Shown here piece by piece: positions 45,386-54,201 of a DNA stretch of 64,000 nucleotides. The notes below the pieces were generated by a model. It searched no databases, was not told the origin of the DNA, and worked only from the letters and a program-made list of their open reading frames with translations. The stretch lies in assembly GCF_900105215.1 (NCBI RefSeq), contig NZ_FOIP01000002.1:1922001-1986000 (forward strand), written 5' to 3'. Made by a program: the position numbers and the translations under genes. The number at the start of each line of letters is the position of its first letter. Within the stretch, counting starts at the first letter, position 1. The stretch comes from Lacrimispora sphenoides. GTDB taxonomy: Bacteria > Bacillota > Clostridia > Lachnospirales > Lachnospiraceae.

Positions 45386-46108
45386 CTAATCTTCTCCCAG
45401 ATATGCCTTTTTCACCTCTTCATTACTGGCAAGATTTTCGCAGGTATCTTCCATAACAATCTGGCCGTTCTGAACCACATATCCCCGGTCTGCAGTCTCT
45501 AATGCAATTTTAGAGTTCTGCTCTACAAACATAATCGTCATACCGGTATTACGGATCCGTACAATCGCTTCAAAAATCTCTCTGATCACCAACGGAGCCA
45601 GTCCAAGGGAAGGCTCGTCTAAGAGCAGCAGTTTCGGTTTTCCAAGCAGCGCTCTTCCGATTGCAAGCATCTGCTGCTCTCCACCGCTTAGTGTTCCGCC
45701 CAACTGCTCCATTCTTTCCCGCAGACGGGGAAACAATGTATAGATCTCTTCCAGTTCCTTTTTTACATTATCCATATCCTTACGGGTATAAGCACCAACC
45801 AGCAGATTTTCCCGGACCGTCAGCTTTGAAAAGATGTGGCGTCCCTCTAAAACCTGACAAAGTCCCAGGGCAGTAATCTTATTACCGGGCATCTTCTGGA
45901 TGTTCTTTCCGTTAAAGATAATTTCACCTTTGACTCCGGAGGCATCCGTAAGTCCGGAAATCGTCCGCAGAGTCGTAGTCTTTCCGGCTCCATTGGCTCC
46001 GATCAGGGTTACGATCTCACCTTCATTAATATAGAGATTGACATCCTTTACCACATGGATATTCCCATATGAATAATTCAAATTCTTTACTTCAAGCAAT
46101 GGCGCCAT
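45386..46108 (-). CDS. livF: Branched-chain amino acid ABC ATPase LivF
   Basis: A 240-residue ATPase of the LivF type: Walker A GANGAGKTT, signature LSGGEQQMLAIGRAL, Walker B LLLDEPSLGLAP. It pairs with LivG to drive the LivHM permease of the hydrophobic amino acid (HAAT) importer class. It is the last gene of the six-gene operon and is 3 bp after livG. These importers can also carry amides, urea or other small amino compounds, so the substrate is not certain. Confidence 0.93.
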   Translation of the reverse strand: MAPLLEVKNLNYSYGNIHVVKDVNLYINEGEIVTLIGANGAGKTTTLRTISGLTDASGVKGEIIFNGKNIQKMPGNKITALGLCQVLEGRHIFSKLTVRENLLVGAYTRKDMDNVKKELEEIYTLFPRLRERMEQLGGTLSGGEQQMLAIGRALLGKPKLLLLDEPSLGLAPLVIREIFEAIVRIRNTGMTIMFVEQNSKIALETADRGYVVQNGQIVMEDTCENLASNEEVKKAYLGED

Positions 46109-46111
46109 AGA

Positions 46112-46864
46112 TTAATCCTCCCCTAAATAAGCTGCAATTACTTCCGGATTATTCTGAATCTGGACAGGCGTTCCCTCCGCCAGCTTCTTGCCGTAGTTAA
46201 GAACAAATATATAATCCGTAATTCCCATCATCAGTTTCATATCGTGCTCAATCATTAAAATTGTCACGCCCAGATTCTGGATCTTGCGCAGAATATCAAA
46301 CAGCTCCTCTTTCTCCTTGGAGTTCATTCCTGCTGCCGGTTCATCTAGGAGCAGAAGCTTAGGATTGCTGGCCAGAGCACGGACAATCTCCAACAGACGC
46401 TGTTTCCCGTAGGATAAAGAACCGGACATCTCATAAGCATTAACCCGAAGCCCTACAAAATCCAGCCAGTCCAATGCCTTCTCAAGCACTTCCTTTTCTT
46501 CCTCCCTCTGACCCTTTGTTCCCAGTATGGCGGAAAAATATCCTGATTTCATCTTAGGGTGCAGCCCTACCATTACATTTTCCACAACTGTCATCTTCCG
46601 GAATAAATTGATAACCTGATAAGTTCTGGACATACCGATGTGATTGATCTCAAAGCATTTTTTCCCGTTAAGCTTCACACCATCAAATACAATCTCTCCC
46701 TCATTGGGTGTATAGACACCGCTGATCAGGTTAAAAAAGGTCGTCTTTCCAGCTCCGTTAGGTCCGATCAGGCCATTGATCGTGCCTTGTTTAATCGTAA
46801 GGGACACATTATTTACGGCTGTCAGCCCGCCAAAGCGCAAGGTAACATCTTTTACTGTCAGCAT
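46112..46864 (-). CDS. livG: Branched-chain amino acid ABC ATPase LivG
   Basis: A 250-residue ATPase with Walker A GPNGAGKTT, the LivG-type signature SLSYGKQRLLEIVRAL and Walker B LLLDEPAAGMN, followed by the typical C-terminal EGTPVQIQNNPEVIAAYLGED. It sits between livM (1 bp gap) and livF. Confidence 0.93.
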   Translation of the reverse strand: MLTVKDVTLRFGGLTAVNNVSLTIKQGTINGLIGPNGAGKTTFFNLISGVYTPNEGEIVFDGVKLNGKKCFEINHIGMSRTYQVINLFRKMTVVENVMVGLHPKMKSGYFSAILGTKGQREEEKEVLEKALDWLDFVGLRVNAYEMSGSLSYGKQRLLEIVRALASNPKLLLLDEPAAGMNSKEKEELFDILRKIQNLGVTILMIEHDMKLMMGITDYIFVLNYGKKLAEGTPVQIQNNPEVIAAYLGED

Positions 46865-46865
46865 A

Positions 46866-47816
46866 TCAGCTCACCACCCTTCTTTTATCAATCTGCTTTT
46901 TAATGATGCCATAGATTCCGCCCGGCATCAGCAGAATAACGGCTAACAACATAAATCCATAGATCAGCATCTGATACCGCTCAGCAAAACGAAGTCCTTC
47001 ATTCAATAGGAGTACGGCTGCAGCTCCCATAATCGGTCCGCTTAAAGAAGCAGTGCCGCCAAAAAGAAGCATCGTTAAGAACATAACCGACTGTCTGTTG
47101 GAAAATGTCTCCGGACTGATAAAACGTACATAGTGTGCATACATGGAACCGGCAAAAGCCGTATAAAAAGCACTGGTAGCAAAGGCAATAATCTTGTACC
47201 GCTTCACATCAATTCCCATTCCGTCCGCAGCATGGGAATTTTCACGAATGGCTAAAAAGGCACGTCCTTCCTTGGATTTCACCAGCCGGTGTTTCATCAG
47301 TAAGAAGATACATACGCAAATAAGTGCAAAATAATAAAATCTGGCATTGGTATTAATCTTAAAACCTAATAAATTGATAGAATCGGTATAGAAGCCTGTA
47401 AAGTTACCTGTGATTCCTCCCGGTGACTGGGCGACCAACTGGTAAACAATCTCTCCGAATGCTACCGTTGCCAGTGAAAGAAAGTGAAAGACCAGCTTAG
47501 AGGCCGGATATGCAAGCAAAGCACCGATCAGTGTGGCAATCACAGCCGCAATCACCATGGTAAACAGAATAGGCAGATGCAGATACTTGTGGAGAAGCGC
47601 CGAACCGTAAGCTCCAATAGCGAAAAAGGCAGCATGCCCCATTGAAATCTGCCCGCAGTATCCAAACACCAGGTCAAGCCCGGAAATTGCAATTATATAA
47701 ATCCCGATAAATCCGCAGATTAAAATTCCGTAATTAAAATTCCGAAACAGCAGCGGAACCAGCAGGAGCAGAATTGCAAGCAGTATTTTTGAAACTTGTT
47801 TTAATTTCATTCCCAT
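46866..47816 (-). CDS. livM: Branched-chain amino acid ABC permease LivM
   Basis: A 316-residue permease with eight or more hydrophobic segments. YCGQISMGHAAFFAIGAYGSALL is the conserved LivM region, and AIRENSHAADGMGIDVKRYKIIAF the loop that contacts the ATPases. It forms the channel with LivH. It lies 11 bp after livH. Confidence 0.93.
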   Translation of the reverse strand: MGMKLKQVSKILLAILLLLVPLLFRNFNYGILICGFIGIYIIAISGLDLVFGYCGQISMGHAAFFAIGAYGSALLHKYLHLPILFTMVIAAVIATLIGALLAYPASKLVFHFLSLATVAFGEIVYQLVAQSPGGITGNFTGFYTDSINLLGFKINTNARFYYFALICVCIFLLMKHRLVKSKEGRAFLAIRENSHAADGMGIDVKRYKIIAFATSAFYTAFAGSMYAHYVRFISPETFSNRQSVMFLTMLLFGGTASLSGPIMGAAAVLLLNEGLRFAERYQMLIYGFMLLAVILLMPGGIYGIIKKQIDKRRVVS

Positions 47817-47827
47817 TTCCCCCTTCT

Positions 47828-48709
47828 TTAGTCTGTCAGCGCCTGCTCATTGAAAAGACCCGTAGGCTTTATAAACAGAAACAAAAGCAGCACTGAATAG
47901 GATATAATATCCTTATAAGCAGAGGAGATGTACGCCGAAGTACAGGTCTCCACTAGTCCAAGCAGAATTCCTCCTACAATTGCGCCATACATATTTCCAA
48001 AACCGCCGATTACCGCACTGGAAAATCCTTTTCTTCCGATGATGGCTCCTAACATGGTATAAACGCCGTAAATAGGCCCAAGTAAAATTCCGCCTGTTGC
48101 CGCAACGCCGGCTGATAAGCCCCAGGTTACGCCGGTGCTGAAGGAAACATTGATTCCGCAGGCCCGCGCAGCTGTCGCATCCATGGCAGCCGCACGCATT
48201 GCCGTACCAAAGCGGGTATATTTCATAAATATATGTAATGCCACCATACATACCAGACTCATCAGGATACAAAAAAGTGCTTCCGGCTGTACTTTAACTC
48301 CAAGCACGCCTACCAGCGGAATCGGGAAAATCTGCGGAAATGACAGTGTCTGTGTTCCCCAGATTAACATTGCCGCATTTTGGATTATATAGGATATAGC
48401 GATGGTTGCAAGTACAATATAAACCGGTAAAACATGATTTTTAAGCAGTGTACGAATAATGGCCTTTTCCAGAAACAGGCCCAGAAAGAACATACACAAT
48501 ACCACACATACCAGAGAAATTACAAAAGGAAGCTTAAAAATTCCATAAAAGCTATAACCAAGAAACGCTCCCAAAGTCAGCATATCTCCCTGGGCAAAGC
48601 TCATAAGTCCGGACGCTTTATAAATCAGACTGTATCCCAGTGCAATAAGCCCGTACACACAGCCGATTACAAGCCCTGATATCACTACTTGTATTAACAT
48701 CATTATCAT
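47828..48709 (-). CDS. livH: Branched-chain amino acid ABC permease LivH
   Basis: A 293-residue permease of the LivH type with GLIALGYSLIYKASGLMSFAQGDML near the start and AMRAAAMDATAARACGINV in the cytosolic loop. The inverted repeat at 48737-48760 separates it from the binding protein gene, which would let the binding protein be made in excess. Confidence 0.93.
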   Translation of the reverse strand: MIMMLIQVVISGLVIGCVYGLIALGYSLIYKASGLMSFAQGDMLTLGAFLGYSFYGIFKLPFVISLVCVVLCMFFLGLFLEKAIIRTLLKNHVLPVYIVLATIAISYIIQNAAMLIWGTQTLSFPQIFPIPLVGVLGVKVQPEALFCILMSLVCMVALHIFMKYTRFGTAMRAAAMDATAARACGINVSFSTGVTWGLSAGVAATGGILLGPIYGVYTMLGAIIGRKGFSSAVIGGFGNMYGAIVGGILLGLVETCTSAYISSAYKDIISYSVLLLFLFIKPTGLFNEQALTD

Positions 48710-48736
48710 CCTTCCTGATTAAAATGAATCGGCAAA

Positions 48737-48760
48737 AGAGCCCGGCACAAACCGGACTCT
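48737..48760 (-). other. Hairpin between livJ and livH
   Basis: AGAGCCCGG (48737-48745) pairs with CCGGACTCT (48752-48760) with one mismatch and a 6-nt loop, without a T-tract. Such hairpins after binding protein genes commonly protect the upstream mRNA. Confidence 0.5.
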
Positions 48761-48783
48761 TACACCGGATTTATGTATCAATG

Positions 48784-50043
48784 TTACTTTCCTGCCTTAA
48801 ATGCATCAAATCCGCCGTCGTCTACCCATTTATCCAGCACAGTATACTTCTCATCGGCAATTACATAGCTGTTGCAGGAATGCAATCCTTCGCCGTCTCC
48901 GCTGCTGTAATCAAAGGTGCCGCCAAGACCCTCTAATCCGCTTATGCTTTTAATGCCCGCCATAATAGCATCAGGATCGGTGCTTCCGGCATTCTTTATT
49001 CCCTCAGCTAAAACCTTTACCGCATCATATCCTCTCATGGCGCCTTCATGATATGGCAGAGCGCCGTATTTTTCATCGTACTTAACGATAAATTCCTTCA
49101 TGTTAGGAATATCACATTCATCTACCGTTTTGTAGGAAATGTAAGGATAAGCAAAAATCCAGCCGTTGGCTGCAGAACCGGCTACTCTTAAGCTGTCTGC
49201 CTGGAACAGCTCTTTATTAAAGCACAGTCCTTCAAAACCAAACTGACGTAGCTGCTTTGCGATGATCGGCTGTACATTGGCATAGGTTGCTGCATAGATT
49301 GCATCCGGCTTTGTGTTGATAAGCTTTGCTGCCTGTCCGGAGAAATCTGTGTCTCCATCCACATATGTCTCTGTCGTAGTAACCGTTATTCCTACCGCTT
49401 CCGCCTCTGTTTTCATAGATCCGGCTGCCTTTTTGGAAGAATCATCCTGACCGGAGAAGATCGCCAGGGAATGAACGTCTAAATCTACCATGTTCTGAGC
49501 CAGGATCTTCATAACATAATCGCTGTTCAAAGATGATCTAACGATATAATCCCACCCATTCTCCATAAAGGACGGGCTTAAGCCGATTCCGATCGTTGGG
49601 ATCTTTGCGTCATTTAATAGCGCGCCCTGAGCCATCTGGCAGGTACTGAGAAGCGGCCCAATTACCGCATCCACCTTGTCCACCTCTACCATCTTGTTGG
49701 CAATCTTAATAGCCTCTTCCGGTGAGCCCTGGTCATCGTAAGTTACCAGCTTGATCGTCTGTCCGTTTAAACCGCCTTCTGCATTCAGCTCTTCTACTGC
49801 CAGCATGATTCCGTTTAAGGTTGCCTGGGCTGCCTGGGCGTTCACGCCGGTTAAGGGCTGTGGGGAACCGAGAATAAACTCACCGCCTGTACCGGCAGCC
49901 TGGGCAGTCGTTTCAGCAGATGAGCCGGCTGCCGTCTGTGATGCTGCAGCGGTTGTGGTTTCAGTGAAGCTCTGCTGTGAGCATGCTGCCAGCGAACAAA
50001 TCATAGCTGCCGAAAGAACTGCTGCACTAATCTTTTTGAACAT
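48784..50043 (-). CDS. HAAT-family ABC binding lipoprotein (LivJ-like)
   Basis: A 419-residue binding protein of the branched-chain amino acid type (Peripla_BP_6). The lipobox is CSLAAC, followed by a Thr/Ala/Ser linker to about residue 50. The mature part starts GEFILGSPQPLTGVNAQAAQATLNG and contains VDAVIGPLLSTCQMAQG. It works with LivHMGF. The ligand may be an amino acid or another amine; the alcohol dehydrogenase upstream hints at a substrate that needs oxidation, which is only inference. Confidence 0.92.
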   Translation of the reverse strand: MFKKISAAVLSAAMICSLAACSQQSFTETTTAAASQTAAGSSAETTAQAAGTGGEFILGSPQPLTGVNAQAAQATLNGIMLAVEELNAEGGLNGQTIKLVTYDDQGSPEEAIKIANKMVEVDKVDAVIGPLLSTCQMAQGALLNDAKIPTIGIGLSPSFMENGWDYIVRSSLNSDYVMKILAQNMVDLDVHSLAIFSGQDDSSKKAAGSMKTEAEAVGITVTTTETYVDGDTDFSGQAAKLINTKPDAIYAATYANVQPIIAKQLRQFGFEGLCFNKELFQADSLRVAGSAANGWIFAYPYISYKTVDECDIPNMKEFIVKYDEKYGALPYHEGAMRGYDAVKVLAEGIKNAGSTDPDAIMAGIKSISGLEGLGGTFDYSSGDGEGLHSCNSYVIADEKYTVLDKWVDDGGFDAFKAGK

Positions 50044-50093
50044 AATAAATACCTCCCTAATAAGTATAAGTTTTTTTATAGTTTCTGCCTGAC

Positions 50094-51116
50094 TCAGTCA
50101 AACAGGATAACCATCTTTCTTAAATCCGCCGGCGGCTGCTTCATATGTTCAAACACCTTACCGATTTCAGAAAACGGAATGTAATGGCTGACGATTCCAT
50201 CGATCTGAAACTCCCCTGCGGTCATCTTTTCAATCGTCGGAACAAACTGCCCACAGGACATTCTGGTTCCAATGATCTCCAGCTCTCTTCCATTGATCAT
50301 AGCTTGAGTGATATTCTCCGGCTCTGTGCAAAATCCCAATGGAACAATCCTTCCGCCGTTTGCAATAATCCCAGGCTTCATAACCTGAAAAAGAGAACCA
50401 GGGTAACAGGCCGAATCAAAGATAACATCTACTCCGGCTCCTTCCGTAATCTCCTGAACCCGTTTAACCAGGTCTTCATCTCTCGTGTTAATCACATAAT
50501 CAGCACCATAGGAAAGCGCCCGTTCCAGCGAACTCTCGTTAATATCGGCACAAATTACCCGGCATCCTTTCGCCTTGCAGGTCTGGAGAATGATCGCACC
50601 AATCGTACCGCTTCCCAGCACGAGCACCAGATCCTCTTCCACGACTCGTCCTCTTTTTGTACAGTGTCCTCCTATGGCAAAGGGCTCCACAAGCGCTGCA
50701 TCCTTAAACTCCATGGTATCCGGAATCAGGTATACCTCATGTTCAGGAACCACAAAATATTCCCGCCAGCCGCCGTCGATCACCGCACCTCTTGCCTTGA
50801 CCGTCCGGCATACATTCCGCCTTCCGCTCTTGCACTGCGGGCACTCGCCGCACGCAACAACCAAATCCACTACCACCCGGTCGCCTTCCCGTACCTTTGT
50901 CACTCCGCTTCCGGTCTTTACAATCACTCCTGCATTCTCATGACCAGGAACTCTTGGAAATACTGCCTGAGGATTTTCTCCCAGGAACAGATGAATATCA
51001 GACCCACACACTCCTGCCGCCTTCATCTGCACCAACACTTCGCCCTCTCCCGGCTCCGGAATCGGAAGATCAATCACCTGATACTGAAAAGGCTCTGTAA
51101 TAATTACCTGCTTCAA
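50094..51116 (-). CDS. Zinc-dependent MDR alcohol dehydrogenase
   Basis: A 340-residue medium-chain dehydrogenase. Catalytic zinc ligands are Cys in AAGVCGSDIH and His-Glu in VPGHENAGV; the structural zinc site is CGECPQCKSGRRNVC. The Rossmann motif is VLGSGTIGAI, and AD after VICADINESS suggests NAD. It resembles L-threonine, sorbitol or L-gulonate dehydrogenases. The start is TTG at 51116 with GGGAG 9 nt upstream. It is the first gene of the operon with the Liv-type importer, so it may act on the imported compound. Confidence 0.9.
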   Translation of the reverse strand: MKQVIITEPFQYQVIDLPIPEPGEGEVLVQMKAAGVCGSDIHLFLGENPQAVFPRVPGHENAGVIVKTGSGVTKVREGDRVVVDLVVACGECPQCKSGRRNVCRTVKARGAVIDGGWREYFVVPEHEVYLIPDTMEFKDAALVEPFAIGGHCTKRGRVVEEDLVLVLGSGTIGAIILQTCKAKGCRVICADINESSLERALSYGADYVINTRDEDLVKRVQEITEGAGVDVIFDSACYPGSLFQVMKPGIIANGGRIVPLGFCTEPENITQAMINGRELEIIGTRMSCGQFVPTIEKMTAGEFQIDGIVSHYIPFSEIGKVFEHMKQPPADLRKMVILFD

Positions 51117-51161
51117 ACTTTTCGTCTCCCTTCAATTTACAAGACATCCACCGCGTTGCAT

Positions 51162-51187
51162 ATATTAGTATTCTAATATATTAGTAT
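51162..51187. promoter_or_regulatory. GntR-type operator of the dehydrogenase-liv operon
   Basis: ATATTAGTAT occurs at 51162-51171 and 51178-51187, and the perfect 12-bp palindrome CTAATATATTAG lies at 51173-51184. An almost identical palindrome CTAATATACTAG is present at 52098-52109 before gntR. This is probably the GntR binding site controlling the operon. Confidence 0.65.
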
Positions 51188-51294
51188 ATCTGTTTCTAAG
51201 GATAACATTTTTATAAACGACAGTCTATTTACTAAAATAACAAAATCTACAATTTCTTTTTGTATAATTTGTACATATTTCCATTTTTGGCAAC

Positions 51295-51332
51295 AAAAAA
51301 AGCATAAAAATGCAGGATGCAAATTTTTATGC
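51295..51332 (-). terminator. Terminator after gntR
   Basis: GCATAAAAAT / ATTTTTATGC stem (51302-51332) with an 11-nt loop and a T7 run on the minus strand (51301-51295). It ends the gntR transcript, so the dehydrogenase-liv operon needs its own promoter between here and 51117. Confidence 0.88.
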
Positions 51333-51360
51333 CCTAATCTTACTTTTACGACTAATCTTA

Positions 51361-52038
51361 TTAATCTTTAAAATAATGAGGATAAACCTCTCTTACTTCC
51401 TTTTCCTCACCAATATACCTGGTTAAATGTTCTACTAAAATTGTACCCGCCAGTTGCCTATCCTTGGCCCTGATTGCATCAACAATCCTTCTGTGGTCGG
51501 AAACCACTTTCAAATCCTTTACCGCAAACAGCGCCATGCGCCTTAAACGGTCCGAATGAATGGAAAGTCCATTGCTGATATTATAAATCAAATCCTTTTT
51601 GCAGATACTGAACAGCATTTCATGAAACAGATCGTCAAAATGCAGCAATTCTCCCGACCAGCCCTGTGCAGCATAAAATTCCTGCAGCTTTAAGTTTTCT
51701 TCCAGCCGCACAATATCCTCCGGTGTTGCCATCTCACACGCCAGCTCCACAATTGCCTTCTCAAGCACCAGGCGCAAAAAACGTGCTTCATTTACCAGTT
51801 CCAAATCAATCAGTGCAATCCGGCTCCCCTTCTGGGGATAAATTTCAATAATCTTGCTTTTGCTGAGTTCCATGATGGCTTCTCTTACCGGAGTTCTGCT
51901 AACCCCAAGTTCTGCGGAAACCTCCATATCGTTCAGACTACTCCCCGGCTCTAAATCCAGGGAAATAATGTTGTCTTTAATAATCCGTAACGCATACTCC
52001 CTTGCGATCTCTCCTGACTTACGAGGTTTCACCTGCAT
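51361..52038 (-). CDS. GntR-family regulator (FCD type)
   Basis: A 225-residue regulator with an N-terminal winged helix (LEPGSSLNDMEVSAELGVSRTPVREAIMEL) and an all-helical FCD ligand domain containing LHFDDLFHEMLFSI and the metal-site histidines in SDHRRIVDAIRA and VEHLTRYIG. It lies upstream of the dehydrogenase-liv operon, separated by a strong terminator, and shares a palindromic site with it. It most likely represses both units until it binds the transported compound or a product. Confidence 0.92.
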   Translation of the reverse strand: MQVKPRKSGEIAREYALRIIKDNIISLDLEPGSSLNDMEVSAELGVSRTPVREAIMELSKSKIIEIYPQKGSRIALIDLELVNEARFLRLVLEKAIVELACEMATPEDIVRLEENLKLQEFYAAQGWSGELLHFDDLFHEMLFSICKKDLIYNISNGLSIHSDRLRRMALFAVKDLKVVSDHRRIVDAIRAKDRQLAGTILVEHLTRYIGEEKEVREVYPHYFKD

Positions 52039-52073
52039 TTTTAAACTCCTGTCTCTGTATATTTTTTCAATTT

Positions 52074-52109
52074 ATTATAAAGTAATCATTCTTTAGACTA
52101 ATATACTAG
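52074..52109 (-). promoter_or_regulatory. gntR promoter with overlapping operator
   Basis: TATAAT (52079-52074) is 17 nt from ATTAGT (52102-52097), a poor -35 element that overlaps the palindrome CTAATATACTAG (52098-52109). Binding there would block the promoter, consistent with autorepression. Confidence 0.5.
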
Positions 52110-52149
52110 CATATTGAGCACCGTTTAGCAATCTGAAACAGAATCCGTT

Positions 52150-52965
52150 TTATGACATAATATTCCGGTATTCCTGTTTCCACTTCTGGATAAACTCACC
52201 GGCTCCCTGAAGCCGCTTGATCGGGTCTTTTTGAAACAGCTGTTCAAGTTCTTTTAAGCTGTCCGCCCCGGCCGCCAGCTCCTCCGCCTTTTCTTTTTCT
52301 ATTTCGCATTCCTGCCTCATTTCATCTGTAATGAGAGACTGAAACCGTTCATTTAACACCAGGCCCGGATTCCATTGGGCCAGATGGCATATTCTTTTTA
52401 AAATCTCCGCATTTTTCACCAGATCAAAGGATTTCTGGTAGGCCTGGCAGGCTTTGTCCGTCATAAACAGCCTGGCATAAGCCGCTCCCAGATTATTATA
52501 TATTTTAGCCCGGAAGGCATCATCTCCCCGGTTTCCCTTTGGAAGATCCAGGATCTTCCGGTATTCTGACTCAGCCTTTCCATATTGCTTTCTGGAAAAT
52601 AAGTAATCCGCCTTTGCCTTTAAAAACTCCTGGACAGGCATCCGTCGGTAAGTGGACAGATTCTGCCGGAACCGTCCGACCTCAGAAGCAGTATAATAAT
52701 CGCATTCGTGAAGGATCATGGCAAGAAGCTCATCCGTTTCCTCGTCGCTTTGCTGCCATTTTTCCAGTTTTGCAGCCAGAAACCCCATATCCAGATCCTC
52801 TCTGATAAACTGGATCAGGTTATTATCCACAAATTGATCCATGACCAAAAGAGGATTATTATAAATCACATAGCAAAGCTCCTGGGATGAAAACAGGCGG
52901 ATTCCCAGGCCTTCAAAATAAAAAGGATGTTTAACCGGCTCCTGCCGGCAAAGAATCAAACTCAT
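52150..52965 (-). CDS. TPR-containing protein of a three-gene cassette
   Basis: A 271-residue soluble protein that I do not recognise as a named family. Helical repeats are visible at about 115-215 (EFLKAKADYLFSRKQYGKAESEYRKI, then AKIYNNLGAAYARLFMTDKACQAYQKSFDL), the second being a clear TPR. The ends are helical and charged. Its ATG overlaps the stop of the upstream actin/Hsp70-like gene (ATGA), so the two products are probably partners. No signal peptide. Function unknown. Confidence 0.82.
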   Translation of the reverse strand: MSLILCRQEPVKHPFYFEGLGIRLFSSQELCYVIYNNPLLVMDQFVDNNLIQFIREDLDMGFLAAKLEKWQQSDEETDELLAMILHECDYYTASEVGRFRQNLSTYRRMPVQEFLKAKADYLFSRKQYGKAESEYRKILDLPKGNRGDDAFRAKIYNNLGAAYARLFMTDKACQAYQKSFDLVKNAEILKRICHLAQWNPGLVLNERFQSLITDEMRQECEIEKEKAEELAAGADSLKELEQLFQKDPIKRLQGAGEFIQKWKQEYRNIMS

Positions 52966-54185
52966 AGCATAACCTCTTGCCTTATCACGGCCTCTGTGGC
53001 CGGAAATATTTCACCAAAGCCCTTGTCTTTTAGTACTACTGCCATGGTTTTCGCATCCAAGAACCCAAAGCTGATCCCTATCCGGAGGGTTTTTTCCATA
53101 CGTTTTGGAAATCCTTCCAGCGGAATCTTCACCAGCCGTTTCTGCTTTGGATCCATGGGCGTTACCATGAATTCTACGTAATCCTGATGATCCACGATTA
53201 AATCCACGCTGCTCTTTGCTTCATACCAGTTGTCCCCGGCTGCAGCTACTACCAGCTGGCTTTCCCGTTCCTTATGGAGCACCTTCATGGAAATGGTGGA
53301 ATGAAGCCGCCCCTCACAAATGCAGGTAAATGGATAAGAGGTCTTATCCTGAAGATAATCCATTCCCTTAAAAGCCGCACCTCTGGCAAACAGCTCCGGT
53401 TCCATATACACCTTCCGTCGGGAGCAGAGTATCTTCATGGAATCTCCCGCCCAGTCATGGCGTTCAAAGCCCTTTCCCGTCAGAAAGACAGATGAAAATA
53501 ATTTCTTCTGGAGAAGCCTGTCCGCGCAGGAGCTTAAGATTTTATCCGCCAACTTTCCTCCGGAAGGCGTATCTAAAATATCCAGATTAAAACTTTCTTC
53601 CAAAGCCTCATCCTCTGCAATCACCACCATCTTCCGAAGGCCTCTCTGTACCTTAAGCTCATGATAGTGAAAAGAGTCTTCTGATAAGTCAAACACACCT
53701 ACCTGATTGCTCCAAACCTCTTTTTTCTGGCTGAGGGTATAGTATACAAAGCTTTCCGTATGGCTTATGATGTGCACACGATCTCTTGGAATCTCTAAGT
53801 AGTCCGCGCAGTACATAAGGGCATCCATCAGCTTTACATCCACCTTCTGCATGGTGATCACCAACTGTTTCACCTCATCGCAGAAAAACTCTTCCATGGG
53901 AAGCTTTAATATCTTTTTTAAAAACATCTTTAAAAGGTCAAGACCTTCGTATTTGGTTCCGCCCAGAGTGGCGGTTCCCTCTTTCCTAACCATTTTTATC
54001 AGCTTGTCTATTATAATGCCTTCGCCTACAAGAGTATAGGCATAAGCCTCTTCTCCTACAAACCAGGCATCTTCATCCTTTTTCCTGCAGATCACTGTAG
54101 GAAAGCACCATGTTTTTTCCCTGTCATGGCAGCATATGCGGGTATAGGCATCGCAAAGGTCAAGCCCTATTATCAGTCCGTCCAT
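52962..54185 (-). CDS. Actin/Hsp70-like protein (DUF5716-like)
   Basis: A 407-residue protein with an ASKHA-type ATPase layout. IIGLDLCDAYTRICC resembles the phosphate-1 loop, VGVFDLSEDSFHYHEL the phosphate-2 loop and SSVFLTGKGFERHDW the adenosine loop, but phosphate-2 lacks the usual DxGxGT and the adenosine loop has one Gly fewer, so ATP use is doubtful. The last 100 residues look like a beta-rich substrate-binding-like domain (ISMKVLHKERESQLVVAAAGDNW). It is between a 1190-residue protein and a TPR protein. I recall such proteins as DUF5716 in Lachnospiraceae; no function is known to me. Confidence 0.8.
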   Translation of the reverse strand: MDGLIIGLDLCDAYTRICCHDREKTWCFPTVICRKKDEDAWFVGEEAYAYTLVGEGIIIDKLIKMVRKEGTATLGGTKYEGLDLLKMFLKKILKLPMEEFFCDEVKQLVITMQKVDVKLMDALMYCADYLEIPRDRVHIISHTESFVYYTLSQKKEVWSNQVGVFDLSEDSFHYHELKVQRGLRKMVVIAEDEALEESFNLDILDTPSGGKLADKILSSCADRLLQKKLFSSVFLTGKGFERHDWAGDSMKILCSRRKVYMEPELFARGAAFKGMDYLQDKTSYPFTCICEGRLHSTISMKVLHKERESQLVVAAAGDNWYEAKSSVDLIVDHQDYVEFMVTPMDPKQKRLVKIPLEGFPKRMEKTLRIGISFGFLDAKTMAVVLKDKGFGEIFPATEAVIRQEVML

Positions 54186-54201
54186 TGACAGCCCCCTTAT
54201 C

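Noticed and set aside
50145..51176. Open frame of 343 codons on the plus strand opposite the zinc dehydrogenase
   Set aside because: Shadow of a well-supported gene; basic, low-complexity translation and no ribosome site.
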